From positions 186,001-250,000 of the forward strand of contig JAHLLH010000002.1 of the NCBI GenBank assembly GCA_020444265.1: a stretch of 64,000 bases of DNA, read 5' to 3'. How positions within the stretch are numbered: position 1 is the stretch's first letter; every line of letters begins with the position of its first letter. The stretch comes from a bacterium (lineage in GTDB: Bacteria; Electryoneota; Electryoneia; Electryoneales; Electryoneaceae). Positions 1 through 7,912 of this stretch are shown here, piece by piece. The notes under the pieces are model-generated. The model was not told the origin of the DNA and searched no databases. It saw only the letters and a program-made list of their open reading frames with translations. A program made the position numbers and the translations under genes.

Positions 1-1
1 C

Positions 2-298
2 GCTTTTCTGCTGCGTTACGCGGCCGATGAGCTGGCCGATCGTCCCCAGGCAACCAAAGAGCGGGATCAGCTGCTCGAACGACTTCGTACGCGTCTCCTG
101 GCTCGATGTGATCTCTTGAATCGTCCCACTTCGGAGCAGGATGTCGCGCGTAACGGCACCCTGGCCCAGCTCGAGGCATTGGACGAGACCCTCGACCACG
201 AGCTACGAGCCCGTTATCCGCAGCCGGGTGAAGCCCCCGTACCAGAACATGCCCCGAAAGAAGTGTTTCCCGCCGACCAGTTCCTCAGCGGACGGTGA
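2..298 (+). CDS. Phage-module protein of unknown function (5' end outside window)
   Basis: The reading frame is open from the left edge, so the N-terminus is missing; about 98 residues are visible. The visible part is charged and mostly helical (runs rich in Leu, Arg, Glu), followed by a proline-rich linker and a short C-terminal tail. I do not recognise a family. It sits 48 bases upstream of a decoration-like gene and two genes upstream of the capsid gene, on the same strand, so it is probably part of the phage head/packaging cluster. A scaffold or connector role is possible but unsupported. Confidence 0.5.
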   Translation, partial: AFLLRYAADELADRPQATKERDQLLERLRTRLLARCDLLNRPTSEQDVARNGTLAQLEALDETLDHELRARYPQPGEAPVPEHAPKEVFPADQFLSGR

Positions 299-346
299 TC
301 CCACCTCATTAACCAAAACGGAAGACCTACCAACAAGGAGTTCACA

Positions 347-781
347 ATGAGTACACCCCTCGTGATTGACAACGAAGGAATCGGCGGCGGTCCCTTCCTG
401 ACCATGAGCCTCGACGCCTCCGCCGGGTTCACCCAGGACGACATCGATGGCAACACCACAAGCTGCCGTATCTCGGACAGCAACGAGGTGTCGAAGGGTA
501 GCGCTGGAGACAAGCTTTTCGGCAAGGTGGTCTGGGTCTCGACCCAGCTGGTGAGCGGCACGACACGTCCTGTCAGCTGCGCCATCCAGGCACGTGGTGT
601 GGCCCGCTTGCTCACCGACACTCCCTCCCCGGAAGTGAATCAGATGGTGGAACTCGCGGGTAATGGCAAGGTGCGGAAAGCATCTGCCGATGCTGACATC
701 GCGGTTGGTGGCCACCTGATGCGTGGCCAGGTGATCGCGGTGGACAGCAGCAATGGCACCTGCGATGTCTGGCTGGGGTAA
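347..781 (+). CDS. Capsid decoration-like (DUF2190-type) phage protein
   Basis: This 144-residue protein is Gly/Ser/Thr/Val-rich with a predicted all-beta character. It ends in a 'GGHLMRGQVIAVDSSNG' stretch that resembles the end of small phage head-decoration or capsid-stabilising proteins of the DUF2190 kind. Its ATG follows a strong AAGGAG site. It lies just before the major capsid gene, where such proteins are normally encoded, and both genes have the same AAGGAGTT-type ribosome binding site, which suits high expression. The call rests on position and general composition, not on a diagnostic motif. Confidence 0.5.
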   Translation: MSTPLVIDNEGIGGGPFLTMSLDASAGFTQDDIDGNTTSCRISDSNEVSKGSAGDKLFGKVVWVSTQLVSGTTRPVSCAIQARGVARLLTDTPSPEVNQMVELAGNGKVRKASADADIAVGGHLMRGQVIAVDSSNGTCDVWLG

Positions 782-833
782 GAGAGGGGTGGCCCTGGCA
801 GTCCCATGCCCGGGTGTCACTCCCACAAGGATG

Positions 834-904
834 TGTCAGATCCGAAGATCTGACACGTCTACCGATGAATAGACCCGACTAGTCAAGCAAGTCGGGTCAC
901 CCAC
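834..904 (+). repeat. Two-hairpin dispersed repeat, family A, copy 1
   Basis: A 22-base palindrome (TGTCAGATC...GATCTGACA) is followed after an 18-base spacer by a second palindrome (CCCGACTAGT...AAGTCGGG). The same two-hairpin unit recurs near 6.84 and 30.70 kb and, in reverse, near 58.87 and 63.19 kb. It occupies the spacer between the decoration and capsid genes. Confidence 0.75.
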
Positions 905-951
905 CCAACGCCACTCACCTCTTCAACATCCTCCCACACAAGGAGTTTCCC

Positions 952-2031
952 ATGTCGCTTGACCTGACTCGTGCCCAGTCGCTGAAGGGCACCATCATCG
1001 AACATTCCCGTTCCGCCAACCTCTCCCTCTACCACGAAGCACAGGAAGCGGGCTTGAGCCTGACCGACTGGCTCGAGAAGCAGGACCCCAGTCCCCGTGA
1101 TGCTGACGGCTGCATCAACAGCCGTCTCGATGCTTTCGAACGTCAGCTCGCCGTGCAGGAGATCAAGACCAACGGTCCGAACGCGATCACCGTCGAACAG
1201 TTCTTTGTCGGTGGCGCGATGATCCTGCTGCCGGAGTACATCCTGCGTGAAATCCGTCACGGCTACCAGCTAGTCCAGGATCCGACCGACCTGATCGCGG
1301 TCAGTGTGCCGGAACAGGGTCCGACCGTTCGTCCGATCTACATCAAGACTGATGACGCCAAAAAGTCGGTCGGGAAGCGTGCTTCCGGCGGCGCCGCCTA
1401 CCCGAAGGTGCAACTGCTCTATCGTGACAAGGAAGCAGCGATTGTTGACCGTGGCCGTCAGTTCGATTTCAGCTACCGTGTCGTCAAAAACCAGAAGCTC
1501 GCCGAATTCCGTGTCTTCCTCTGGTGGATCGGCGCGCAGCTGGCCTATGACGAAATCGACACGATTTACAGCATCGTGAAGGACGGCGATGGCACCAGCC
1601 CGGCGGCATCGGATGTATTCAATGGCACGGCTGGAAGCCTCAGCTACAAGGACCTGGTCCACCTCGCCAGCAGCTTTGATGTCCCTTCGCAGATGACCCA
1701 CATCCTCGCCAACCGCGATGACATCGAAACAATCCTCAACCTGAGCCAGTTCCAGGACGCGCAGGCCTTCAGCGCCAAGCAACTTATGCAGACCAGCGGC
1801 CGTGCCGCGAATTTGCTGCCGATGAACGCCAAGCTGGTGGCGGTGCCCGGTGCGACTTCGACCGAAATCATGGCGATCGACAGCCGTTTCGCAGTACGTG
1901 AAGCTGTCAGTCAGCCATTGATGATCGAGGCGGACAAGGTGATCGAGCGTAAGCTCGAGACCGCCGTGGTCTCGAAGGAATCAGTCTACACCGTGATGGT
2001 GGACGAGGCTCGTTCCTTCTGTGATTACTGA
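952..2031 (+). CDS. Phage major capsid protein (HK97-fold-like)
   Basis: A 359-residue protein of the right size for an HK97-type major capsid protein. Residues about 1-80 are helical and charged, like a delta/scaffold segment. The rest has the alternating pattern of capsid P- and A-domains, including 'ANRDDIETILN' near residue 255 and 'DSRFAVREAV' near 315, a layout seen in many capsid proteins. The start follows AAGGAG. It lies after a decoration-like gene and before connector-like genes, terminase and portal. No covalent cross-linking residues can be assigned. Family assignment is by overall pattern and context. Confidence 0.7.
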   Translation: MSLDLTRAQSLKGTIIEHSRSANLSLYHEAQEAGLSLTDWLEKQDPSPRDADGCINSRLDAFERQLAVQEIKTNGPNAITVEQFFVGGAMILLPEYILREIRHGYQLVQDPTDLIAVSVPEQGPTVRPIYIKTDDAKKSVGKRASGGAAYPKVQLLYRDKEAAIVDRGRQFDFSYRVVKNQKLAEFRVFLWWIGAQLAYDEIDTIYSIVKDGDGTSPAASDVFNGTAGSLSYKDLVHLASSFDVPSQMTHILANRDDIETILNLSQFQDAQAFSAKQLMQTSGRAANLLPMNAKLVAVPGATSTEIMAIDSRFAVREAVSQPLMIEADKVIERKLETAVVSKESVYTVMVDEARSFCDY

Positions 2032-2038
2032 GATGAAA

Positions 2039-2072
2039 CCATTCAGCCCCGGCTATTGCCGGGGCTGAATGG
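2039..2072. terminator. Perfect 15-bp hairpin between convergent genes
   Basis: The two 15-base arms, beginning CCATTCAGCCCCGGC, are exact complements around a 4-base TATT loop. The capsid gene ends just before it on the plus strand and the toxin gene ends just after it on the minus strand. Only the minus direction has a short T-rich stretch after the stem, so it may mainly stop toxin-antitoxin transcripts from running into the capsid gene. Confidence 0.5.
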
Positions 2073-2084
2073 AGGATGGACCAA

Positions 2085-2387
2085 CTAGTCAAGCTCGTCA
2101 GGCAGTACCTGTTGACGGTTATGCCAGACACGCAATATCTGGACAGCGGATCCGCGTGTTCTGTAAACAATTCTACAGGGTGGAACCACGAGTTCACGGC
2201 AATCGCTGAACCTGGTAGATACAAATGGTTTTCCGCTCAGTGGGAAAGAACGCAGCGTCAGACATTTTTCCACGAGGTGGCGAATGAACCTGGACGCTCG
2301 ATCTGCCGATTCCTCCTCGATAAAGGAACGCAGAGCGAGAAGATCTGATAGTGCCAGGGGGGTCCATTCGAGATCATACGAGTTCAT
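2085..2387 (-). CDS. ParE/RelE-family toxin
   Basis: A 100-residue basic protein with the ParE/RelE toxin layout: N-terminal helical hairpin ('ALSDLLALRSFIEEESAD'), a central 'LRSFPLSGKP' segment, and a C-terminal sheet ending 'YRTRGSAVQILRVWHNRQQ'. Members of this superfamily act as mRNA interferases or gyrase poisons; which applies here is not visible. Its ATG overlaps the antitoxin stop by one base (TAATG), so translation is coupled. It points opposite to the phage genes around it and fits a lysogenic-conversion or stability cassette. Confidence 0.85.
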   Translation of the reverse strand: MNSYDLEWTPLALSDLLALRSFIEEESADRASRFIRHLVEKCLTLRSFPLSGKPFVSTRFSDCRELVVPPCRIVYRTRGSAVQILRVWHNRQQVLPDELD

Positions 2388-2683
2388 TACCCTGCCGAAT
2401 TAACCTCTTTTTCCGAGAGTCCAAGGGTATCAAGAACCTGGCTGGTCGTCAGGAGTTGTCCGGAATCGGCTTGTGCGACACCAGCCGCAACCGCCTCCAA
2501 ATATTCCTCGCGCCTTGTCAGCCGGTCGTATTCCTCGGGCGACACCAAGACTGCCGCTGCACGACCATTCTGGGTCAGTATTAAAGGATCACGCTCAGAA
2601 TGCAGACGTTTGACCAAGTCGGCGGATCGCTGTTTGAACTCACTGATCGGGATGATACGTCCCGAAATCGTAGAAATACCCAT
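2387..2683 (-). CDS. Phd/YefM-family antitoxin
   Basis: A 98-residue protein with the Phd/YefM DNA-binding domain: 'IPISEFKQRSADLVKRLH', then 'DPLILTQNGRAAAVLVSPEEYDRL' with its middle typical of the family, followed by a C-terminal toxin-binding segment. It should neutralise the downstream toxin and repress the shared promoter. It is first in the two-gene operon, with a recognisable sigma-70-type promoter just upstream. Confidence 0.88.
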   Translation of the reverse strand: MGISTISGRIIPISEFKQRSADLVKRLHSERDPLILTQNGRAAAVLVSPEEYDRLTRREEYLEAVAAGVAQADSGQLLTTSQVLDTLGLSEKEVNSAG

Positions 2684-2708
2684 GCTTCACCTCTATTCAA
2701 CCAGACTA

Positions 2709-2737
2709 AATATAAACTGAATTCGGACTTTTTACAA
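2709..2737 (-). promoter_or_regulatory. Promoter of the toxin-antitoxin operon
   Basis: Read on the minus strand there is a TTGTAA -35 box, a 17-base spacer and a TATATT -10 box, about 26 bases before the antitoxin ATG. The stretch is AT-rich in contrast to the GC-rich phage genes on both sides, and its spacer holds a GAATTC palindrome that could overlap an operator. Confidence 0.6.
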
Positions 2738-2753
2738 CACAGGAAAACGTGAT

Positions 2754-3134
2754 ATGTCCCACAACCAAACATCCATCTGGCTGGATGCTCGTCAGTCCGT
2801 GTGCATCCTGCCTTTTTCGAAGAGTGTCGCAACCAGCTCGGCCTGGCTGAACGGGCCGGGGGGAGTGGCGGGGGATGGGGTGCCGATGCCGGTTGCCGGG
2901 CTGTTGCGCGGGTTGACGGTTTTTGATGGCTACACCGTGCGTGCGGAAAATGGCGAGGTTGCTTTTGAGGCCGGGGATCGTCTCGCGGTCTACGCCACCT
3001 ACGATGGTGGCAGCGGCCTCTTTTCCCTCGCGGTGGTGCTCAACGCCACCCCGACCTCGATCGTTGTTGGATCGGTGGCGTCCAGCACCAGCCTCTTTGC
3101 CACCCTGGACATGTTGCTGATGGAGGATGCATGA
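2754..3134 (+). CDS. Phage structural protein of unknown function
   Basis: A 126-residue, mainly beta-type protein (many Val/Thr/Gly strands) without a motif I recognise. The start follows an AGGAAA site. It overlaps the next gene by four bases (ATGA), so the two are translated together and probably assembled together. Its place between capsid and terminase genes suggests a head-completion, connector or capsid-associated protein. Confidence 0.6.
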   Translation: MSHNQTSIWLDARQSVCILPFSKSVATSSAWLNGPGGVAGDGVPMPVAGLLRGLTVFDGYTVRAENGEVAFEAGDRLAVYATYDGGSGLFSLAVVLNATPTSIVVGSVASSTSLFATLDMLLMEDA

Positions 3135-3982
3135 GCTGGACTGAACCGGATACCATTCGCGTACACCTTCAGGCATTGAGCATTGATGCCTTGACCGTGC
3201 GCTTCCTGCCTGTCCAGATCCAGGGAAGCGGCGCAGTGCAACTTCCCCACGCATCGCTTGCCAGTGGGCAGGTTAAACTTTACAGGATAGAAGCGACCTA
3301 CCCCACCGGCCCTGTCGAGGTTACCCTATCCGGATCCGGATGGGTGTCGTTGGGTCTTGGTCCACTACACCCGAAAAGTGTGGTGCTCGCAAAAGGGTGG
3401 ACCCTTGAGGACCGTTACCTCGAAGGAATTGACTATGCGGTGGACGAGGCGGCGGGATCGGTGAAGCGGCTGGACGGAGGCACGATTTCCCCGGGTGCGA
3501 CGGTGAAGGTATGGTGTCTGCCGTTGGTCGAACTGACCGAAGCGACCGACTTCGAAGTGGATTACACCGCCGGGACTATCAAACGTCTCCCTGCTGGCGT
3601 GCTACCCGACCCGACATGGGTGTTGGTCAGCTACTCGACCACTGCGGTGGGTGCATCGGACGAGTTGATCGGGCAGGCGATCTCGGAAGCGGAAGCAAAG
3701 ATTCTGGACCGATTGAAGGAGGGGTACGACGAAACCTCAACGGATAGCGGACTGGGGATTGGCACGACCGAATTGACGTTGTCGCTGTTGTGCGATGACA
3801 TGGCCCTGCGTGCCCTAGCAGCGGTTGGAGATGTTTCCGCCGATGATCGTGCCCGCCGCTTCCTCGATTTGAGTCGTCGCTACGAAGAACGTGCCATCAG
3901 CACCCTCTCGAAGTTCCTCCGTCTTCCTCTGCCCGCAGTCTCGACCCGCCAGAGCAATGTTCCTTCACCCTCCGGCTGGTAG
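3131..3982 (+). CDS. Putative phage head-tail connector-like protein
   Basis: This 283-residue protein has two parts. Residues 1 to about 175 are beta-rich, with two similar segments ('GIDYAVDEAAGSVKRLDGG' and 'DFEVDYTAGTIKRLPAG') that look like an internal repeat of a beta-hairpin. Residues about 180-270 are helical and resemble small phage connector (gp6/gp15-like) helical bundles. It is coupled to the preceding gene by an ATGA overlap. Connector function is inferred from the helical part and location upstream of terminase and portal. Confidence 0.5.
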   Translation: MSWTEPDTIRVHLQALSIDALTVRFLPVQIQGSGAVQLPHASLASGQVKLYRIEATYPTGPVEVTLSGSGWVSLGLGPLHPKSVVLAKGWTLEDRYLEGIDYAVDEAAGSVKRLDGGTISPGATVKVWCLPLVELTEATDFEVDYTAGTIKRLPAGVLPDPTWVLVSYSTTAVGASDELIGQAISEAEAKILDRLKEGYDETSTDSGLGIGTTELTLSLLCDDMALRALAAVGDVSADDRARRFLDLSRRYEERAISTLSKFLRLPLPAVSTRQSNVPSPSGW

Positions 3983-3994
3983 CGAAGGGGTGGC

Positions 3995-4019
3995 CCAGCC
4001 AGTCCCCTGGCCGGGTTTC
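3995..4019 (+). terminator. Hairpin with short T-run after connector-like gene
   Basis: Arms CCCAGCCAG and CTGGCCGGG pair with one mismatch around a TCCC loop and are followed by TTT. A second hairpin (CCCCGGCA...TGCCGGGG) lies about 50 bases further on, before the terminase gene. Both belong to the 'GTGGCCC...GGGTTTC' hairpin type that recurs after genes in this window. Confidence 0.4.
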
Positions 4020-4125
4020 ATTCCCCGATGCAGTTCTTCTCTCGGCTGATGGCGAAGTAAACCCCGGCATCAAGCTGCCGGGGCCAGAGAAGTCCAGCCG
4101 ATTAACATACTTGACGAGTGTCCTC

Positions 4126-5499
4126 ATGTCACCCGAGCTACCCTATTCCTTTCTCGAGTTCCTGTCCGGGTGCCAGACCCACGACCCGGCATGGCCGGAA
4201 CCGCGTCCGATCCCAGTCGATTGGGACTACATCCGGGAGTTGGCCGACAGATTGACAAGTCAGGAACGGGTTATCGTGGTTAAAAGCCGCCAGATGATGG
4301 TCACCTGGCTCGGCTGTGCCTGGTTGTTGCAGCGAGCCTTGACCGGTGGGCCGGGCATTCATGTGGTGGTGTCCAAGGAGGAACGATCCGCGAAGGAGTT
4401 GATCGAGCGGATTCGCATCCTGCTTGATGGCCTGCCGAAAGAATGGCTGGAAGAGTGGATCGTCAGCTCGAAAAGCACGATCACCCTGACCAACAAAAGC
4501 ACCGCCCACACCAGTCGAATTGTTTCGCTACCCGCTGCACCCCATGCGGTGCGTGGTTTGTCACCACGTACCCTCTTTTGGGACGAAATGGCGTTTACAC
4601 CAAACGACGAAGAGATTTGGACCGCAGTGAAACCGGCTGTCGATTCCGGCGGTTGGTTCCTTGGCGTGTCGACCCCGAATGGACCCAATGGTGTCTTCTA
4701 CCGACTCGCTCATGACTATTGCGGCGAGTTCATTCAGCATCATCTCGGCTACCAACAGCATCCGGAACGTGAGAACCCCGACTGGCAGACCATGGCGCGT
4801 GCCGGATTGTCCGAGGAACGTTGGCGGCGCGAACAGGAATTGAGCTTCGAGGGAGCCGAAGGGCGAGTGTACGATCAGTTCAACAGGGACTTGCACCTGA
4901 CCAGACCCACATGGCGCGCTGGTAAACGAAAACAATCCCGTTTCTATCGTGGCATCGACTTTGGCTACCGAAAGCCGGCGGTGGTCTGGGCGGAGGAAAC
5001 GCGGAGCGGTGAGGTGATTGTCTTCGATTGCCTGCTCGGGGATCGTTGGTCGCTGGAAGAGTTGCTGATCCAGATCCACGAGGTGGATACCCGCCACCAT
5101 TTATCGGAACGTGATTACACCTGGACCGCCGTCGATCCGGCGGGACGTGCTACCAGCGATTTTGGCCTTTCCCCCTGGTCTGCGCTTGAGGAAGCAGGCA
5201 TGAAGCTCAAAACACGAACCTCGCAGATCGCCTGGGGCCTTGAACGAGTCCGGTCCCTGCTGCTTGATGCCAACCGCGATGTCCGCCTGCGAGTCCACCC
5301 TCGGTGTGAAGAGTTGATCCGTGCCTTTGACGGCTACATGTGGGATGTAGCCGAAGATCAGCCAAAAAAAGATGGCGAGCACGATCACCTGATGGATGCC
5401 CTGCGCTACCTGGTCATCAACCTGCCCCGTTTCCACATGCCCGGTTTGTCGCGCAGCCCGCGCATTGCCGGCTTGTCCCCCGAACCCGACCGCGATTGA
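4126..5499 (+). CDS. Phage terminase large subunit
   Basis: This 457-residue protein is the DNA-packaging motor. The N-terminal ATPase shows a Walker A-like 'VKSRQMMVTWLGC' near residue 50 and Walker B 'TLFWDEMAF' near 150 with a coupling motif shortly after. The C-terminal RNase H-like nuclease shows 'GIDFGYRKPAVVWAEE' near 270, 'DPAGRATSDF' near 340 and 'HDHLMDALRYL' near 425, supplying the acidic metal ligands. I chose the ATG; a TTG five codons upstream is possible but has no better ribosome binding site. No small terminase gene is visible next to it. The portal gene follows after 19 bases. Confidence 0.93.
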   Translation: MSPELPYSFLEFLSGCQTHDPAWPEPRPIPVDWDYIRELADRLTSQERVIVVKSRQMMVTWLGCAWLLQRALTGGPGIHVVVSKEERSAKELIERIRILLDGLPKEWLEEWIVSSKSTITLTNKSTAHTSRIVSLPAAPHAVRGLSPRTLFWDEMAFTPNDEEIWTAVKPAVDSGGWFLGVSTPNGPNGVFYRLAHDYCGEFIQHHLGYQQHPERENPDWQTMARAGLSEERWRREQELSFEGAEGRVYDQFNRDLHLTRPTWRAGKRKQSRFYRGIDFGYRKPAVVWAEETRSGEVIVFDCLLGDRWSLEELLIQIHEVDTRHHLSERDYTWTAVDPAGRATSDFGLSPWSALEEAGMKLKTRTSQIAWGLERVRSLLLDANRDVRLRVHPRCEELIRAFDGYMWDVAEDQPKKDGEHDHLMDALRYLVINLPRFHMPGLSRSPRIAGLSPEPDRD

Positions 5500-5518
5500 C
5501 ACACCCCCTGGAGGTGCC

Positions 5519-6781
5519 ATGTTTGAACGTCTTTTTGCATCCCGTCGTCCGAAGACGGAACGTTCAGTTTCACGTCCGCTCGAGACACGGAATGCGCTCA
5601 CTGTTTCCCCGCCACCGATCGAGTCCCTCAGAAACGGGTCCGGCTTTCAGTTCACCGGCCTGAACCGTGGCGATTTCTACCGTTTTCTTCGCGATCGCAT
5701 CCCGATCGTTTCCTCCGGGATCTGGACCTGGGTGCATCTCTGCACTACCCCGCAACGTCTCGAATTGGCAGGCGGCGAAGCAGAAGTCCATCAGGCTGGA
5801 TCCCTTCTTGAGGACCTGCAAGGCCGGATTTATCCACGGTTAGATGGGGACCGTCACGGCCTCGAACGGCTCGTCGAAAGCAGCTTCCTCGATCTCTTTA
5901 CCCTGGGAAGGATGGCCCTCCGTGTCCACCTGCTGCCGGATCGTTCCGGGGTCAGCCATATCGAAGCGCTTGATCCGTACCGGATTCGCTGGCAACGACT
6001 CGAGGATGGACGATCTCAACCGTGGTACGAGAAAGATAATGGCGAACTGGAAGCGCTCGATTCGGCCACCTTTTTCCACCGCACCTTGACCAGCGACTTG
6101 CACCAGCCCGATGGGGTCGATCCCCTCGCCTCGATCCCTTTTGTCGTTGAAATCGAGCAACGGATGCTGGAGGACATGGCACGATCCAGCCACAACGCTG
6201 GCACCCAACGGTTGCAGATCCGTCTCGCCCCGCCCAACCGCGAGCCCGGTGAAGATCAGGAATCCTACACGCGGCGCATCAACAGCTATTTCGACACGAC
6301 AGTTCGTCAGTTTCGTGAGCTGGGTCCCGATGACAATGTTTTCACCTGGTCGGATGTGGAAGTGGAGTTGATCGGGGGAAGTGGAAGCGAGGGTTCGGTT
6401 TGGAAGATCAACCGTGAACAGGTGATCGAGGATGTGATCACCGGTCTCAAGCTCTTTCCCTGGGCGCTTGGACGCAGCCACGGTACAACGAAGAACTGGA
6501 TTTTCGCGCAGTACAACCTGCTGATGCAGATTGTTGATTCAGTCCAGCGCACCGGCACCGACCTCGCCGAATGGCTGCTGCATCTCGAGTTACGTCTGCA
6601 CGGCAACCTTGCCACCCCTCGCTGGCTTTTCGCCCCCAACCAGGACCCGTTCATCGTCGAGCGCAACAAGGCGAAGCTGCTCGAACTGGAGCGCGCCGAA
6701 CGTCTGGTCGAAGCAGGTATCCTCAGCCTCAACCAGGCTGCGAGAGAGTTGGGGTATGACAAAGCGTGGAAGGGGGAATGA
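5519..6781 (+). CDS. Phage portal protein
   Basis: A 420-residue protein in the right size range for a portal, directly after the terminase. The middle has the usual portal pattern: 'EALDPYRIRWQRLEDG' near residue 150, an 'HRTLTSDLHQPDGVDPLASI' segment like the portal 'GxSPL' region, and a long helical C-terminal part ('ERNKAKLLELERAERLVEAG') followed by a 'LSLNQAARELGY' motif common at portal C-termini. It forms the head vertex channel. I start at the ATG preceded by GGAGG; an upstream in-frame extension would run through the terminase end and is unlikely. Confidence 0.85.
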   Translation: MFERLFASRRPKTERSVSRPLETRNALTVSPPPIESLRNGSGFQFTGLNRGDFYRFLRDRIPIVSSGIWTWVHLCTTPQRLELAGGEAEVHQAGSLLEDLQGRIYPRLDGDRHGLERLVESSFLDLFTLGRMALRVHLLPDRSGVSHIEALDPYRIRWQRLEDGRSQPWYEKDNGELEALDSATFFHRTLTSDLHQPDGVDPLASIPFVVEIEQRMLEDMARSSHNAGTQRLQIRLAPPNREPGEDQESYTRRINSYFDTTVRQFRELGPDDNVFTWSDVEVELIGGSGSEGSVWKINREQVIEDVITGLKLFPWALGRSHGTTKNWIFAQYNLLMQIVDSVQRTGTDLAEWLLHLELRLHGNLATPRWLFAPNQDPFIVERNKAKLLELERAERLVEAGILSLNQAARELGYDKAWKGE

Positions 6782-6842
6782 CAAAGCCAGTGGCTTGGGT
6801 GCCCCGTCACCCAAGCGAAGCATCTCAGCACCCAAAAGGTTG

Positions 6843-6914
6843 TGTCAGGTCCGGCGACCTGACACGTCCGACTGATGAATAGACCCGACTTGGCAAGCAA
6901 GTCGGGCCACCCTA
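6843..6914 (+). repeat. Two-hairpin dispersed repeat, family A, copy 2
   Basis: The unit TGTCAGGTC...GACCTGACA plus CCCGACTTGG...AAGTCGGG is nearly the same as copy 1, including the 'GATGAATAGA' spacer. It lies downstream of the portal gene in a 386-base gap that is otherwise filled by a longer repeat. Confidence 0.8.
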
Positions 6915-6943
6915 CCGGGAGACCTGACGGAACAACCTAACCT

Positions 6944-7119
6944 GTCACGCCCAGGCCCCATGCTGACGTCAGTCAGCAAGGTGTTTCAGTTGGGGTCGTC
7001 GGGTATCCCCTGAAGAAGAGAACCACCCCTTCTCTCTTCGTTCAAAGAGGATTCCCGACGCGCTGGTGGTGTGCTTCGCAGACAAGACGGCTTACGCAAC
7101 CTGTCGCGCTGGGAATGAC
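6944..7119 (+). repeat. 176-bp palindromic-ended repeat, family E, copy 1
   Basis: The element begins GTCACGCCCAGG and ends CTGTCGCGCTGGGAATGAC, so its ends are imperfect inverted repeats of the form GTCAT-CCCAG. A second copy, alike over its whole length, lies at 8743-8919. The right-hand part keeps an open frame into the downstream gene but is better read as repeat than as protein. Confidence 0.75.
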
Positions 7120-7167
7120 CTCTCTCAATCAGACACAACCCGCTTGAAACTACCCACTGGAGGACAC

Positions 7168-7872
7168 ATGCTTTCCCAAACCCTGGTCGGCACGTTGCTG
7201 CGCGACCCCTGTACCGCTGAAAGGGCGGACCTCGAAGCGATCCACACCCTGCCCAACCCGCCGTTGGTCAAACTGTCTGAAGATGAGATCCATGTACGAC
7301 GCTGTCGTCTCGCGAGTGATGCAATCGACAGCCGGTTTGGACGATTTCGCACTGAGGACCTGCCCCGTCTGCTCGAATTGGTGCAGGGTGCGCCAGTACT
7401 TGTCGGCCATGACCGTCGCACGCTTGGCGTGGCCCGTTTCTTTGGCGGACAGATCGAGCTACGAGACGAGGTCTCCTGGCTGGTGCCGAAGTTTTACTGG
7501 CCACGTGCCCACTCGAAGGCGCAGGACCTTCGTGTCATGATCGACAGTGGGGTCTACAACGAGGCGTCCATCGCTTTTGTCTACAAAACCCCGACCTGCA
7601 GCATCTGCGGACAGGATCTGCGTTCCTGCGCCCATTGGCCGGGCCGTGATTACGACAACCAGCTCTGTTTCTTCTACTATGATGGTGTCGAACGAGTCAC
7701 CGAAGGGTCGCTGGTCTATCGTGGCGCAGCCCCCGGCACCGGGATTGAATTGAACCTCGAATCCAACGCCAAACCAGACCCGAAGACCGACCACTCCAAC
7801 ACACGCACTCTGCGCATCAAACATCGTAACCGTCACTTCATCGCCGACCTGCATGAACAGGACCCATCCTGA
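7168..7872 (+). CDS. Candidate prohead (capsid maturation) protease
   Basis: A 234-residue protein after the portal gene, where head maturation proteases normally lie. It has a 'VLVGHDRRTLGVA' segment near residue 75 and 'YNEASIAFVYKTP' near 135, which match in order and spacing the catalytic His and Ser motifs of S78-like prohead proteases. Directly after the presumed Ser is a Cys/His cluster 'CSICGQDLRSCAH' that could bind zinc, unusual for the family core. The start is the ATG after GGAGGA; an in-frame upstream extension is formed by repeat DNA. Function is inferred from motifs and position. Confidence 0.5.
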   Translation: MLSQTLVGTLLRDPCTAERADLEAIHTLPNPPLVKLSEDEIHVRRCRLASDAIDSRFGRFRTEDLPRLLELVQGAPVLVGHDRRTLGVARFFGGQIELRDEVSWLVPKFYWPRAHSKAQDLRVMIDSGVYNEASIAFVYKTPTCSICGQDLRSCAHWPGRDYDNQLCFFYYDGVERVTEGSLVYRGAAPGTGIELNLESNAKPDPKTDHSNTRTLRIKHRNRHFIADLHEQDPS

Positions 7873-7912
7873 TCTGCACCCGTCATCTCACCTTTCCCAC
7901 CCGGAGGAACCC

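Noticed and set aside
5396-5518. N-terminal extension of the portal gene in the same frame.
   Set aside because: It overlaps the terminase end, is Cys/Pro-rich and unlike portals; the ATG at 5519 has a GGAGG site.
7066-7167. Extension of the protease-like gene, with a similar extension at 8746-8946 for the coiled-coil gene.
   Set aside because: Both extensions are encoded by the same repeat family E, so the shared peptide reflects repeat DNA rather than protein homology.
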